Positions 21,961-33,895 of a stretch of 64,000 bases of DNA are shown piece by piece; positions within the stretch are counted from its first letter, which is position 1, and each line of letters opens with the position of its first letter. The notes beneath the pieces are model-generated. The model saw nothing but the letters and a program-made list of their open reading frames with translations, was not told the origin of the DNA and did not search any database. Origin of the DNA: Margaritispora aquatica (lineage: Eukaryota > Ascomycota > Leotiomycetes > Helotiales > Discinellaceae); the NCBI GenBank assembly GCA_007644065.1, contig VJWN01000007.1, positions 2,696,167 to 2,760,166 of the forward strand, given 5' to 3'. The position numbers and the translations under genes are program-made.

Positions 21961-22936
21961 GGCTTTGAGTTTTGGATGTTGTATAAACTGGGTTGGTGAA
22001 TATGGTACAGTTGAAGAAGCGAAGTATGAAAGAACAAGTGACCAGCACAAACGAACAGAAATAAGGAACGTAAAGACCGAAAAGTTCAAGAATTTCGGGA
22101 TGAAAAGAATACCAACCGGTCTGCAGTGTGGGAACTGCACATTCTTATAAAGAACCCCAGGTGATACGTGGTCTACCTTCGGCACGGGTTTCACCTGCAT
22201 CTCATCCATCAGATTGCGCATCACGGACGATGTTCATGCGCTCGTCCAATCCAGTGGCCCGAAATCACATTCCCTGCACCTCAAGCCTGACTTCTTGCGG
22301 CTCGAACGCCATTCGGAGGCTTTGGAGCCGCCAGAAGCTTGTTTTTGGATTCTGGTAAAGGGAATTGAAGGAGTTGAGACAGGAGGCGTTGGAGTGGTGG
22401 AGCCGCCAAGGCGTGTCAGGTGTTAAGCGAGGCGTGTCAAACATCTTCGGCTCCGAGCTGTGCCATTGTGCGAACTTGATCTCAGTGAAAGTGACACAGA
22501 CTTAATCGAGTCTCCGGATGTGTTTCTTGCGGTGGAACTGATTGGTAATTCAGGACTAAAGTTTTAGAAACAGGTTGCGAAGCTGCTCGGTAAACTGGTC
22601 TGCGCCCCTTTTTAACCGAATACTGTGCGACACACCAACGTCAAGGTTGGACGTCGGTGGATATACAATAGATTTTGGGAATATCCGAATCATCTTTTGG
22701 TAAGGCCGCTGGTGAGTGCGTCACTTGCTACTTCTGAATCAATCATGCTGTCGAATTACATCAATAGTCTTTACTCACCAATCAGTGGAAAGCCACCCGC
22801 TGCAAGTGCTGAATCAGGCACCAGCTCCCACCATCTATACTATAAAGACCACTCTCCCATGCATCCTCCTTGCATAACACTTACAACTAATTTGTAACAT
22901 CTACACAACACATTGAGAAGAAATCTGATTTTAAAA
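21961..22936. promoter_or_regulatory. divergent intergenic region between LPMO-like and F-box genes
   Basis: Just under 1 kb separates the start codons of the minus-strand LPMO-like gene and the plus-strand F-box gene. A ctataaag word at 22839-22846 lies about 90 bp before the F-box ATG and is a likely TATA box. No gene seen. Confidence 0.4.
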
Positions 22937-23908
22937 ATGTGTCCACCGGGTGTCGACCAAACAACTCGCATGCCGCAGCAATGGCAACTTCTTGCCCCTG
23001 AAAATCGCCAGGCTCTACCATATCGCGACTCGCCATGGTCAATCGTATCTTCAGATCTAGATCAAGAGACCAGGTTCCTACAGCGTCTATGGGGCATGCT
23101 CGCTCGTCCCGCTACCCCCATTTTCCCCGACAGTGGATTACCCCTCCTTGCTCCTGTATCATGCGGCTCCTTCGATCTCCTCTCCAACGAAATACTTGAC
23201 ATGGTGCTCTTGCATATCGAAAGCAAAATCGATCTCATGGCGCTTGGACTCGCCTCTACGGGACTCTGGAGACTAGTACTACACCACGTTCAAATCAAGT
23301 ATCATGGTGCTGCAGCGCCGTGGGCCGGATCTCGACTTATTTTTCAGGGCTCGTACTCAGAGGATTTGCCTGATGCATTGTTGAACGCTGGAGACTTAGT
23401 ACAGGATATAGTAAGACCCACTACGTACGCACGCAGCACTCGCCCAAGCACCAATGCGCGGAACTTTTACCACGCCTGTGCTGGGATGGCGAGAACTTTA
23501 ACGCCGTGTGAGCTTGTGAGCGAGTATTCGGATGCGATGAATCTATTTCAACGGCGCGGGGGAATGGAGGTAAGTAAGGCGACGTGGGAAGTGTTGGATA
23601 GGGATCTGAGGGGCCCAGAAAGAGAGGCGGAGGCACATAAGTGGGTTTTGAGGAATTTGACGAATAGGGAGATAGTGTTTGAGGAGGCTTTAAACAGGAA
23701 GGGAAGTGGGATCTCGTTGGGAAGGGTACTGGTGAAGCAGACGACGTGGACGAGTATGTTGAGAAGGCAGGTGGAAGATATGGGCCCATGGAGAGGAAAG
23801 TGGGCCGGGCATCGCTTTGAGATTATTACGAAGGAGGTCCATGAACGGGAAGGTGGGGTGTGGAAGGATGTTAGTGTTGCTATGGCGGAGGCTTTGTTGA
23901 AGTCATGA
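22937..23908 (+). CDS. F-box-like protein
   Basis: Single exon, 323 aa from the ATG at 22937 (MCPPGVDQTTRMPQQW); the frame upstream of it lacks an ATG. Residues about 85-125 read FDLLSNEILDMVLLHIESK and DLMALGLASTGLWRLV, an F-box (LP-x-E-I-L-x-x-I...L-x-L-x-x-x-x) with N replacing the usual P. F-box proteins join Skp1 and recruit targets to SCF ubiquitin ligases. The C-terminal 200 residues hold no LRR or WD40 repeats; an aromatic, charged segment (WVLRNLTNREIVFEEAL) is notable but unrecognised. Target unknown. Confidence 0.75.
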   Translation: MCPPGVDQTTRMPQQWQLLAPENRQALPYRDSPWSIVSSDLDQETRFLQRLWGMLARPATPIFPDSGLPLLAPVSCGSFDLLSNEILDMVLLHIESKIDLMALGLASTGLWRLVLHHVQIKYHGAAAPWAGSRLIFQGSYSEDLPDALLNAGDLVQDIVRPTTYARSTRPSTNARNFYHACAGMARTLTPCELVSEYSDAMNLFQRRGGMEVSKATWEVLDRDLRGPEREAEAHKWVLRNLTNREIVFEEALNRKGSGISLGRVLVKQTTWTSMLRRQVEDMGPWRGKWAGHRFEIITKEVHEREGGVWKDVSVAMAEALLKS

Positions 23909-24868
23909 TTGAAAGTACTCGGAAAATTTAATATGCGACTCCAACAAGCTGCAAGAGATTCAAGTTGTTGCGAAAACCTGAATACTTACTTATCTATAAA
24001 AGCAATCCTCGGGAATATCGAGAGATTAAATTCAGGAAATCCGTTTCATATTTCTGGGATCATTATACCTGGATTGCATTTTTGTTTACATTCCACAATA
24101 TCTCATTTCATTCCAAACTATGTCAATAAGATCTTCAATGTAGGACTACATGATTCCTAAATTAAAAAAGAATTAAAACAATTGAGGACCGATGCTCTTA
24201 TGCTAGTCTATGATACCTTTCAGGTCTTCTACAAAGCCTGCTGCCTGGAATGAATTATAATTGTTCCAGTTATGGTGAATGTCTGTCGAAGGAGGAGTGC
24301 AATTTCAGTGCTAAATCGGCGATGGGAAGAATGCAGTAATGGCATGGGAGGAAAGACAAGACTTCGCGATTGAAAAAGATTAAAAGCTTAAGAAGTGAGC
24401 ATGATCTGAACATGAAGTCAGATAGATCCGGACATCTATCGTTCGTCAAAGTAATATTTTTGAGGGGTCAGAAGTGAGAAGTGGAGTGGGTACGGTAATA
24501 ATAATGGTCTTAGATTTTCTCGGCAAATGCATCTTATGTCTTTCTTTACTTCACATGCTGCTCTACCATCAATTTGCATTATACAACTTCCAGAATATAG
24601 ACTCTACAAAAGAAATATCCCCTCAATTGTTTAATTGAGTTTTTATCAATTGTTATGAGTTTGAAGATCATGTGATAGGCCCCACTTCAAGGTGTTGACT
24701 GCCGGTCGCGTCAAAACGCGTTGATCTAGGGAGAGGCTAGATCCAAGCTACCAAAACGCTAAGCTGTAGGTATTCTCAATGACAAATATACCAGACGAAT
24801 ACCGGAAAACTGATACCACTACTCTAAACTACTCTCACCAACATCAATCTGAATAACTATACCACGAC
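23909..24868. other. intergenic, no gene seen
   Basis: 960 bp between the F-box and DUF7726 genes, both on the plus strand. The sequence is AT-rich and stop-rich; the short frame at 23909-24160 has no support. Confidence 0.55.
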
Positions 24869-25951
24869 ATGAATCCCAATGGCCCGGCGAGACAGCCTCT
24901 GGCACCCACAAGCATCAATGCCATCCTCGCGAGCCCCATAGCATCTCCCTCCAAACCGACACTCAGGAACCAAAATACAGACCTCATCACACTCCCTCCC
25001 ATAGGGTTAAACCGATACTCAGACGGCACATCTCGTACACCCATCTCCCAGAGTCTGCCACATCTCAGCGAAGCCATATCCCCTGAGCTCCGCCGGCGTC
25101 CACTACCAACAACTGGCATGAGCAGCGAGCCAAGGCCTAGCATCCCCCCTCCATATTCGAACACATCACGCATATATACTCCCGTATACGCCGATCCAGT
25201 ACCTGCCGCTCCGCCTGTGCCATACTATAGTGTTCCGAAACGCAAAGCAGACGATATATCTGACGATAGTGGACGTGATGGAACCCCCAATGGCACAAGC
25301 AATGCGGACGACTGCGATCAGATACGGAGGAAGATACATAACCTGATAAAGTCGGGAACCATGCCCGCCAATGATTTCATGATAGAGATAGAGTGCAACT
25401 TCAATGCATACTCGAGGTTCATGAGCCAGGACGGCCCAGACAAAGGGAGCAGAAGCGATGTATACCGGAATGCGTTACAATTCTTCAGGAATCGAGAACC
25501 GAACAACGGACGGACGCCTGCCAAGAAATCCAAGAAGGACAGTGGAGACGGACTTCGTGATGTATCGGACATCAGGCTTGAAGGAGAGGCCAGTATATCA
25601 GTGCCGGTGTATGATTCCTGTGACGAAATCAGGAAGAAGATCCGAGCGCATCTAGCGGATCCGGCAGTCACTCAGGCTGGATTCCTGAGGGAAATCGCGA
25701 AGACGTATCCGGATGGGAGGAAAATACAGTCGAAAGTGCTGAATGACTTTACGGGCAAGAGAGGGGAGTTTGTGGGTAACACGACAGCAGTATACTACTC
25801 ATCGTATGTGTACTTTGAGAAGCTGCGGATTCGAGCGGGGAAGGACAAGTCGAAGCATAGGGTTGATATGGAAAGGAAGTTTATGGAAGAGGGAGGGATT
25901 GATCGGAAGCACAGAGACAATGGCAAGTCTTATACGTTTAAGGGGAGGTAA
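24869..25951 (+). CDS. protein with two DUF7726-type domains
   Basis: Single exon, 360 aa. Residues 1-145 are low-complexity, rich in P, S and T. Two copies of the same domain follow. The first, about 149-210, begins CDQIRRKIHNLIKSGTMPAND and ends YRNALQFFRNRE. The second, about 251-325, begins CDEIRKKIRAHLADPAVTQAG and continues LNDFTGKRG. A basic linker (PAKKSKKDSGDG) joins them and could act as a nuclear signal, with KRKADD further upstream. The repeated CD-x-I-R-x-K-I pattern fits DUF7726, a fungal domain of unknown function with a helical, DNA-binding-like look. The tail is strongly basic (RIRAGKDKSKHRVDMERKF). A nuclear role is inference. Confidence 0.75.
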   Translation: MNPNGPARQPLAPTSINAILASPIASPSKPTLRNQNTDLITLPPIGLNRYSDGTSRTPISQSLPHLSEAISPELRRRPLPTTGMSSEPRPSIPPPYSNTSRIYTPVYADPVPAAPPVPYYSVPKRKADDISDDSGRDGTPNGTSNADDCDQIRRKIHNLIKSGTMPANDFMIEIECNFNAYSRFMSQDGPDKGSRSDVYRNALQFFRNREPNNGRTPAKKSKKDSGDGLRDVSDIRLEGEASISVPVYDSCDEIRKKIRAHLADPAVTQAGFLREIAKTYPDGRKIQSKVLNDFTGKRGEFVGNTTAVYYSSYVYFEKLRIRAGKDKSKHRVDMERKFMEEGGIDRKHRDNGKSYTFKGR

Positions 25952-27302
25952 TGTGTGCACATTGGCCACAGTTGACTGGTATTTGTTACGATTGTATGAT
26001 GTTTTAAAAAGGACGTCTGTACCTGAGCATAATGTTACAATTGTATACCACAGCCAGCAAAATTGGTCTTTTGATTTCTGCTATTGTTTTCAGCTTCCTT
26101 CTTTGCGTTCATCCCTTGATTGTTGCGACTCGTATTTCACAAAGCATCCCGGCTAGCACATGCTGCATTGTAAGACTTACATGCAGATGTTCACGCATCA
26201 AGCGAGGTTCATGCAGGCACGGCATAGCCATTGGGACTGACATCTAGCTTGCACGAACGTATCTCGCATTCGGCATTGTGCTTTCGAGGAGGTTTGAACG
26301 ATAATACCAGCTCTCGACCTATTCTTCAAAGCTTCCAACAACTGGCTTTCTTTCGGCGATTTTCCGGCTGCTTTTCAACCTATTTTGGTAACGAAGTTGT
26401 TTCCTTCAAATCCCCAGGTCTCAGATGTGGCTCTGATGTATTTTGTAAGTCGATGTCACAGAAATCGAGGCTAACACGTTTTCTCAATGCCTTATATTTC
26501 TCTGCAATCTATTCTCACCGGTTAGACACTCATCGTGTCTCTCAGCCAGGACTCCTTCATTTGATTTCATCATCATAGATGCCGAGACCGCAGGAGTAAC
26601 GCTCACGAGCCAAGTCACATAGATATCACAAACCACAGTAGTATTCATTGAAAAAGGCGACTCAGTAGTTGAAAATTGCACTCGTGTCCACGATTAAAGA
26701 CTTCAGACTCGCCCTTGGCCCTAGCATAGATTGATCATACACCTCCATATCTCAAACACATGTTTACAATCAACAGTTCACCTATCATTTGGACAAGGCA
26801 TTAGGTAGAAGTAGTACCATCAATGGCAATTGCACCATCTATTCGCCTACGAATCATTCAATCCTATTAATGGCAAGCAGGTATGGCATTCATCGTGGCA
26901 GCAGATATGATGAAGGTTAATATGTGAGAGTTCGGTGTGGATGTGAGTATTGGGTTCTCAAGTGGATTACGGCCCTTTTCAAAAGTATTGGGAGTGTCTG
27001 TAACTCGGAATGTAAAAACATCACTTTTAAAACAATATGATGGAAGTTGCTTGACGCATGGTTCGACATTGGGTGTCTATGGTGACATGATCAGTGGTTG
27101 ACATTTTGAACTCTAGGTAAGCAGTCAGGATTATCATTCCATATCATTATATAGTTCCTGACAGTGAGGGTGCCCCGAGACAAGTCTAGATAACCCTTGA
27201 TCGGTGGTGTAACATTCACAAAACTCGTACTGATTCGATTATTTTGAGACTAGGTGCAGGCCTATTTTACAAAACAACATAGACTCCGATCTCCCTTCCA
27301 TC
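25952..27302. other. intergenic, no gene seen
   Basis: 1.35 kb between the DUF7726 gene and the 3' end of the P450 gene (convergent). Small frames on both strands around 26032-26681 lack domains and splice support. Confidence 0.55.
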
Positions 27303-29068
27303 TCACTTCCTCTCAGTAAATACCAATGGGCAAGAATCCTATTCGCCGAGTTAGTGAGACACGCCAAACATATCATCAAGGCCACATACCATAGGGAATA
27401 ACGTAGCAAACACTCTAATCTCCTCCGACCTACTCGTAGCATGATGCACCCAGTCGACCTCCAAACTTGCCATGCCAATCATAGCCGTCATCGTCAACTG
27501 CACATACTGCTGCGCAATACAACTATGCGCACCGGTGCCAAACACCAGCCAATTCTTCGTCTGCTCCGCCGCATTACCCGTGATCCATCGCTCGGGATCA
27601 AAGTCGTCTGGTCGCGGATACACCTCTGGGTCATGGAGTGCAGGGTAGCAGGAGGGAACGACCATGGCGCCTTTGGGCACCGTGTACGTTGGTGTGATGA
27701 CGAGCGGTTTTTTGCACTCATAGGGGACCATGATGACTGGTGGACGCCAGCGCAGGACTTCCTTGACCACAGCGTTAGTGTAGGTCATTGATTCCAGCAT
27801 CTCGAGCGTCAAGGCACCATCCTTTCTGCCTTCGCGAACAGCGAGGTTTTCTTCCCGAATACGGTTGAGAATTTCAGGGCGCTGGGCGGTAATCTGGAAA
27901 AGCCAGATGGTGGCGCTGCTGGAGGCGTCTTGCGAGGCAAACAGGAATGTGAACATCGTCTGTGCGATTTCGAAATCTGTGAACTGGCGGACGAGAACTG
28001 CTGGTTTCTCAGCGTCGGTGATGCCGGCTGCGATCTTGGCGTTGTATGCTTCGGACTCAATCATGCTTGTGATCCATCGGTCAATGATGCAAGTGGGTTC
28101 TTGTCCTGCAGCCATGCATTTCTTGCTCTCTGCAGCGCACTTAGTGAACTCATCAAGGACGATATTGGCGGCTCGGATACCGAGCCATACTTTGCTGTAT
28201 GGAATATACATTGATAGTGGGATGTTGACGAGTTCAAGAGCGGCAGTGATACAGTAGAAATCATCTGCGATCTTTTGAACTGCCTCGTCGGATATGTAAT
28301 GGCCAACGAATGTGCGGCACGATAGTGCACAGTTAATCTCGCGGAATCCGGTCATGAACGGTGTGGGCTTTCCTCCAGCTTTTTTGCTAGTAGCGACGAA
28401 CTTTGCGAAATATTTAGACCATACTTTCTCTTGAGTCGGTAGATAGCACTGTAGTGCCTTCCGAGTGAAGAGTCCGTTGAGACCTTTACGGAAGTCGACA
28501 TGTCGTTTTCCATCTAGGAATATGAAGGATGTCGGTCCAACAATTGTCTCGGCAATTGGAACGATACATGGTTTAACATATGCGTTCGAAGTGAAGACTT
28601 TGCGAGCTAGATCGCGATCTGAGACAAGGACGACAAACCTGTGAGATCACTCGTTATAGTCTAGCAAAAGGCTTGGTGTGGAAATACATACTTGTGAAAC
28701 ACCGAGACACAACTCAGCTTGCCACTAGCCCATTGTGCCTGGTATGCTTCAAACTTTGGATCGATTGCTTGGAGGAATGGGCCCATGAAAGGTATCTTGA
28801 ACCGTGGCCCAACTATGGAGCCTTTCTTCCATAGGTAGTTCACTTTTTGGAGTTAGATCTCATCTCAGATGCGTCAAGACTAGAAACAGAGCTTACCTTG
28901 ATCGTATACAATCAGCACAGCCAATACCGTAGTGACAATTTGCCAGCCACTTAGTCCAGCCAGTGTGTTTGCTATTGACTGTCCAGCATCGCCAAGGAAT
29001 ATTGGATTTTGCTGAGACTTTGTGACTCTCTCGGCCAGCAGAACACTGCTATTGCTTACCATCTCCAT
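27303..29068 (-). CDS. CYP61-type cytochrome P450 (sterol C-22 desaturase-like)
   Basis: Four exons, 29068..28897, 28842..28692, 28638..27390 and 27338..27303, give 535 aa, the usual CYP61/Erg5 length. The N-terminal membrane anchor is [19 protein letters not shown]. Also visible are the I-helix [11 protein letters not shown] (about 341-349), the ExxR of [10 protein letters not shown] (about 401), PERW in [11 protein letters not shown], and the haem loop [10 protein letters not shown] with Cys481. The terminal 12-codon exon gives LVFTERK, a normal P450 end; its intron has a clear ctaac branch. Erg5 introduces the C-22 double bond of ergosterol in the ER. The haem loop ends C-I-A rather than the C-x-G I expect in Erg5, so this may be a diverged paralog. 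Two minus-strand genes follow upstream. Confidence 0.85.
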
Positions 29069-29535
29069 CCTAAGATTTTGTTGTCGTAGTATCGAGGTAT
29101 TCGGCAAGACTCTGTGATCGTAGTAAAAACAGGTGATGCAAGCTTCTTATAGAATGATCATAACGAAAAGTAATTATTCGAAATGGGTCTCTGTCCGAAG
29201 TTCAACCATGTAAAGAATTCAACAAGATTAAAAGTCCTCATCAGTCAGCAATACAAGGCCCATCAAAGCACAATGTCCCAATCACACTTCGTGCGTTGTG
29301 GCGCCGTGGTTGCACTGGTTGTGCTATTAGGCGAGCTTTTCCCAAAGAGGACTAGACTCCGATTTTAGATACTCAGGTCTATCCCACCCCCCTGTCAGGA
29401 CATCGAAAAACATATCGAGGGGTGGACTCCTTCGGATACCGGATTGTATCACTTCGTTGGAGAAGACAGAAGAGGACTAGACTCCGATTTTGCTCATAAG
29501 GCTAATATCAGAAATCGTCAGCCCATGGTCATCCC
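29069..29535. other. intergenic between CYP61-like gene and regulator
   Basis: 467 bp containing the promoter of the P450 and the 3' end of the Zn2Cys6 gene. The word ggactagactccgatttt occurs twice here (29348-29365 and 29474-29491), a short direct repeat of unknown meaning. Confidence 0.5.
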
Positions 29536-31129
29536 TTATGGAGGCATGCCCATATTCGAAGAGTTCCGTGGCAGGACCTGCTGCCATGCCCGACAGAATA
29601 TTGTTTCACTGCGGCTTTCGTCCCAAAGAAAGCGCTGTAAATAGCCTCGAACATGCTTCCACTCGATAAGCTCCAATATTGCTGACGCTTCTGTTGCCTG
29701 AGTCTTGAACCATTTGTTTTGGTTGGTTCCTGACGATGAAATCATCCCAACAGACAAGCACCATATAGTCGATGCGTTATAGTGATCTGCTTGACATGTC
29801 AAAAGCTCCATGCTGTAATGGAGTTGAAAGGTGAGCTTGTGTAAAAGCTCCATGTGAGAATAGTATGTGGCTCCGTGAATGAGTAGCATGTATATCGATA
29901 ATGCGCATTTGACGCTTTCTGAAAGTGGTGACAGATACACCAAGGCTGGACTGAGCAGTCTGTGTAGTGTAAAGCAAGTCAAGTCATGGAGATCATCGGT
30001 GCTCAGATTAGATGAAATATCTTCTCCATCCAACAACTTGTCCTGGTGGAGAATGGAGCGAAGGCGTAGGAGCACATTTTGAATTTCGGGATGAAGCTCA
30101 AGAATCCTGAGAGATTCTGATATATCCAACCCATCGGGATTGATAGACTTCCATTGAAGAATGGGCTCAAGTCCATCTCCATTTCCCAGGTCGTCCTGAG
30201 CATCAAACTGAGGACACACAAGAACTAGCATCGCGACCCTATACTCAGCATCAGCAACAGCTTTGATCGTGGAAGAGGGGTAATCTGACCAAGGGACCAT
30301 TCTTGCGGTCAAAGGGTTTGTTATTTTGATATTGGATATACCACCTCTAACGGCAACCATCCGTTTCACAGCATCGATGTGCATCTTGCTCTGCTTGTGG
30401 TTGCCTTTGCCATGCTACCTCAAATTTTAGTCATTGATGCCTCTGAACAAAGATAAAGGGATCTTACTTCAATCGCAGCTAGAGTTACAACGGCATCCAT
30501 GGTCGCGTCTTGAAAAGCTAGCAATGGATCATCGATCTTCCTCCGTATCAAAGTCACAGCATCTCTCATGAGCAATTCTGAATCAGCGAAGCCTTTCTGT
30601 GCCTGGAGCTCATCATCAAGTGATGCGGTTTGAAGTGAGACATTGAACAGTGTAGGATCCGCAAGAGCAAGAGGCCACCATGAGATAATGAATGGATTCG
30701 TGTGAGCGTTCAAATCCAGAGGATAGTACTCAAACGCAATCTTTGATAAAACTGCTTTGGGTCAGTTATGTGTTGCTTGAAAGCTCATTCATACTAACAG
30801 TGATGCATAAGACCTTGAACTCGCAATCGGGGGAGACCAGTTAGTGGATAAGTGTCGAAAGGATCTAGTGACTGAGCACCAAATGCAATTGAGAGTGTTG
30901 AGAGATTCGAGGGAGGACTTCTCTGGGCATTTGAGCGTAGAATCAAACTCCTTGTATCAACTAGAGGAAGCGAACTCGAAGTTCTTTTCTCTGGAACGTT
31001 TAAAGGCTCATTCACATAGATGCAGCTCGACTTCCTCGCAACACAACGTGAGCATCGTGGGGTTTGAAGATCGCATTTATGCTTGGCTTTTGCGCATGAA
31101 GCGCAAGATCGGCGTAAGGTCCTTCGCAT
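29536..31129 (-). CDS. Zn2Cys6 transcription factor (fungal-specific TF domain 2 type)
   Basis: Exons 31129..30799, 30751..30468 and 30414..29536 give 497 aa. The start MRRTLRRSCASC was chosen over an upstream in-frame ATG (31336) because it puts the zinc cluster at the N terminus as usual. The cluster, residues 9-36, fits C-x2-C-x6-C-x6-C-x2-C-x6-C. After a linker, MHH-FLSKIAFEYYPLDLN, DAVVTLAAIE and KMHIDAVKRMVAVRGG match the long acidic-activator domain PF11951. The splices rebuild these motifs. It lies between the CYP61-like and MFS genes, all on the same strand, so it may be their pathway regulator (inference). Confidence 0.85.
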
Positions 31130-31668
31130 TGAGGTTAGGCGTGATACATCCAGATCATGGAATGGGATCAGCTCATTGTCATGCCGTGGTGGAACGATTG
31201 TGAGGGACCTCTTGTCACGGTGTTGTTGTGAGAGAGAGAAGACGGATGAGACACGAAAAGCTGAGGTAATGGTTCCGGCACTCCCATAGTTTACGCCACA
31301 GGGGCTTGGTTTTGGTGGGGTCCAAAACCTCCCCACTTCCTCGCCTAATTTGGTGCACAGAAATTGTTACTCTGCCCCATCACTTGCAAAATAATCATCA
31401 GAAACAGGCAGATAGAGAGATAGCTAGCTATCAATATCGAAGCTCCTATCTTAAATTATGATCAATAGAAGCTCATATCTTTTTATTTCAGACCCAAGGC
31501 CATTCGCTTGAGTGGGAACACAGGATCACTTTCGGTGGAAGCAACAAAATCGAAAATAGAACACACAAGATCAAGGAGCCAGAAGATAGTTCAAAGGGAT
31601 TGCTTGATATTTCTCATGTCTGTGTGCCTGTGGAGTTTATAGTGATTCCTTGTCACAATCTAAGGATT
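31130..31668. other. intergenic between regulator and MFS gene
   Basis: About 540 bp with the promoter of the regulator. Plus-strand frames over 30844-31289 are antisense to the regulator. Nothing else seen. Confidence 0.5.
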
Positions 31669-33895
31669 TCAATCTAAAGTATGTTCCTTGTAGCATAAAG
31701 CAGCTACAAGCGCGGCTATTGATCCGATAATCGACACTCCTAATTGATATTATGTCAGCTCTATCTCTTATGTCAACGTAAGGGAGAAACACCGAACCTA
31801 CCATGTGTATAGCCAAGACACTTCACATATGCTTCGGTGACTAGGGTTCCAATCTTTCCCTCCAGAGCCCTCACATACTCAATATCCGACAGTGCTTTCT
31901 CGATTATCTAGATGCTTGTCAACGCCACACTCATGTATCAATACATCAAATAACCTACCTCATTCTGATCATGAAGCCCTTCTAATGAAATACGAAGTTG
32001 TTTCCGCAAAGTGCTTTGCAGAATAGCAGCTGAGACGCTCAAGCCACCTACCATGCCAATATTCGAACTCAGATAAAGCCCAGAGCTAGCGATCGCCATC
32101 TGACTAGTATCTACTCCAGCGGTCAAAGCTATGAAAGAGGCCGACAATGCGATGCCGTTGCCGAAACCACCAGGTATGATATAAAGACTCTCGAGAAATG
32201 AAGTGCGGCCGTGCCAGCGAGCCGCCATTAAGCAATATGCTGTCAAAGAGGACAGCGCACCAATTATGGCTATACGCTTATATCGACCCGATCTGTTGTA
32301 TCTTATCAATTCCTGCAGAAATTTTGAAAGTACCAAAAACTTACCTTCGGATAACGGAACCGCTTATGAGTCCACCCATTGCGTTTCCAAGTACAGATGG
32401 CATCAAGTGAGCTCCAGCATTAGTGAGTGTAGCATGTGCCGAGACTTGGAAGTATAGTGGTACAAGCATCATCATCTATCACAGGTCAGTTGTGCCAAGA
32501 ATATACAACACCCACTTGCTTACGGCTCCTTGTGCGCCAGTCTGAAAACCCAAATTGATATAGCTGGTGATCACGTCTCGATTGAGCAATAATCTCAGAG
32601 GGAAAATAGGTTCCTTCGCATGGAAAGCTTCCACGAGTAGAAATAATTGCAGACTAATCAGTGACGCAGCGAAGAGCGTCAAAACTATTGGATTTGTCCA
32701 ACCCATGCGCTGACCACCAAGATCCAGTACCAATAGTCCACATATTATTGAGCCGGATAAGAGTATGGCACCGAGAAAATCGACGCGGCGGAGCTTTTCG
32801 ATATTTGATTGTTTCGAACTTTTGATTGCTGGAACATGAAGCTTTTGTGCCACGAGAAGGAGGGCTAGCATGGCTGGTGGACATTGACCAAGGAAAGACC
32901 TGTCACCAGTTGTGTGTAAGTCTTCAAATATGTCGGAATATATCAGTGATTTGTAGAGCATACCATCGCCATCCTATTGTATCTGTCAGATATCCTCCCA
33001 TCGGCCCCCCCAGACTTCTGCCCATTGTTGCCGCGATGTTGGCGTAGCTTCTCCATGTAGCAATCTCTCGAATGGGAACAAGGTCTATTATTTGTCAGTA
33101 ATCATCGTACTTGAGTACTTAGAAGAGTGCCCCTGACCTGCAATCACGATCGAGACGAGACAATGTATACCTGCCCCTCCAGCACCAGCTAAGAACCTTC
33201 CCCAGATCACCTGTTCGAGAGTCTGACCAAGCCCACTACAGTGAATTAGTTGACCATCATGCTATGACCGAATCGGAATCTGATAATTGAGGATAAAGTG
33301 CAAGAGTACATTCAGCTTACCATATTGCACAGCCGATGATGAAGAAAACGTAAGATACGAGGATGGTGGATTTGCGTCCATAGATATCACTGAACTTGCC
33401 GTACTGTGAAACGCTTCAAGTCAGTAAAGTAGCAGTAGCTTCAGATTACAAGAGCACAAACCAGAGATTGGGTAGCACACATCGCCAAAGTGTAGGAAGT
33501 TATCAGCCATCCTGCATTATTGAGATCGTTAAACTCGCTGCTAATTGTGCCGCTCGTGGCCAGCACAAGAGAGCCATCAGCATTTGCAATAAAGACTCCT
33601 AGAACATAATCGTCAGTGCCTGGAGTCTTAATGCTTGAGCTAAAACGAAAGGCAAGCTTTCCCGCCAAGTTGGGTCGTAAAAAAGTGACAGAACATCTAG
33701 GGCTGGGCTACCTATAAGAAGAACTGAGATGACTCCTGCAATATTTTTCGTTGGCTCCTGCGCCGGAGACTTGTCCACGCAATCCTCAAAATGTCCCCCA
33801 TTTTCTTCGTCATTGCCAACAGCAACCCCGCAATGTCTTGAATCTATGTTCTGCAACAGGGGAGTTCTCTCATCTGGAGTATTTCCGACGGACAT
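31669..33895 (-). CDS. MFS drug/amino-acid:H+ antiporter (14-TM type, VBA/DHA2-like)
   Basis: Ten exons on the minus strand: 33895..33712, 33598..33462, 33403..33321, 33235..33138, 33084..32964, 32899..32524, 32475..32345, 32292..31959, 31907..31802 and 31739..31669. They sum to 546 aa with frame kept throughout. The N terminus is cytosolic and acidic (MSVGNTPDERTPLLQNID, with an ERTPLL dileucine motif). Membrane segments begin with VISVLLIGVFIANADGSLVL. The MFS loop 2-3 motif is YGKFSDIYGRKSTIL, and the antiporter-type motif C appears as GAGGAGIHCLVSIVIAD. The length fits the DHA2/vacuolar basic amino-acid transporter group. Such proteins export drugs and metabolites or load vacuoles. Context with a P450 and regulator suggests metabolite or azole efflux, which is inference. 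Confidence 0.85.

Noticed and set aside
23421..23789. 122-aa proline/serine-rich minus-strand frame
   Set aside because: Antisense of the F-box gene.
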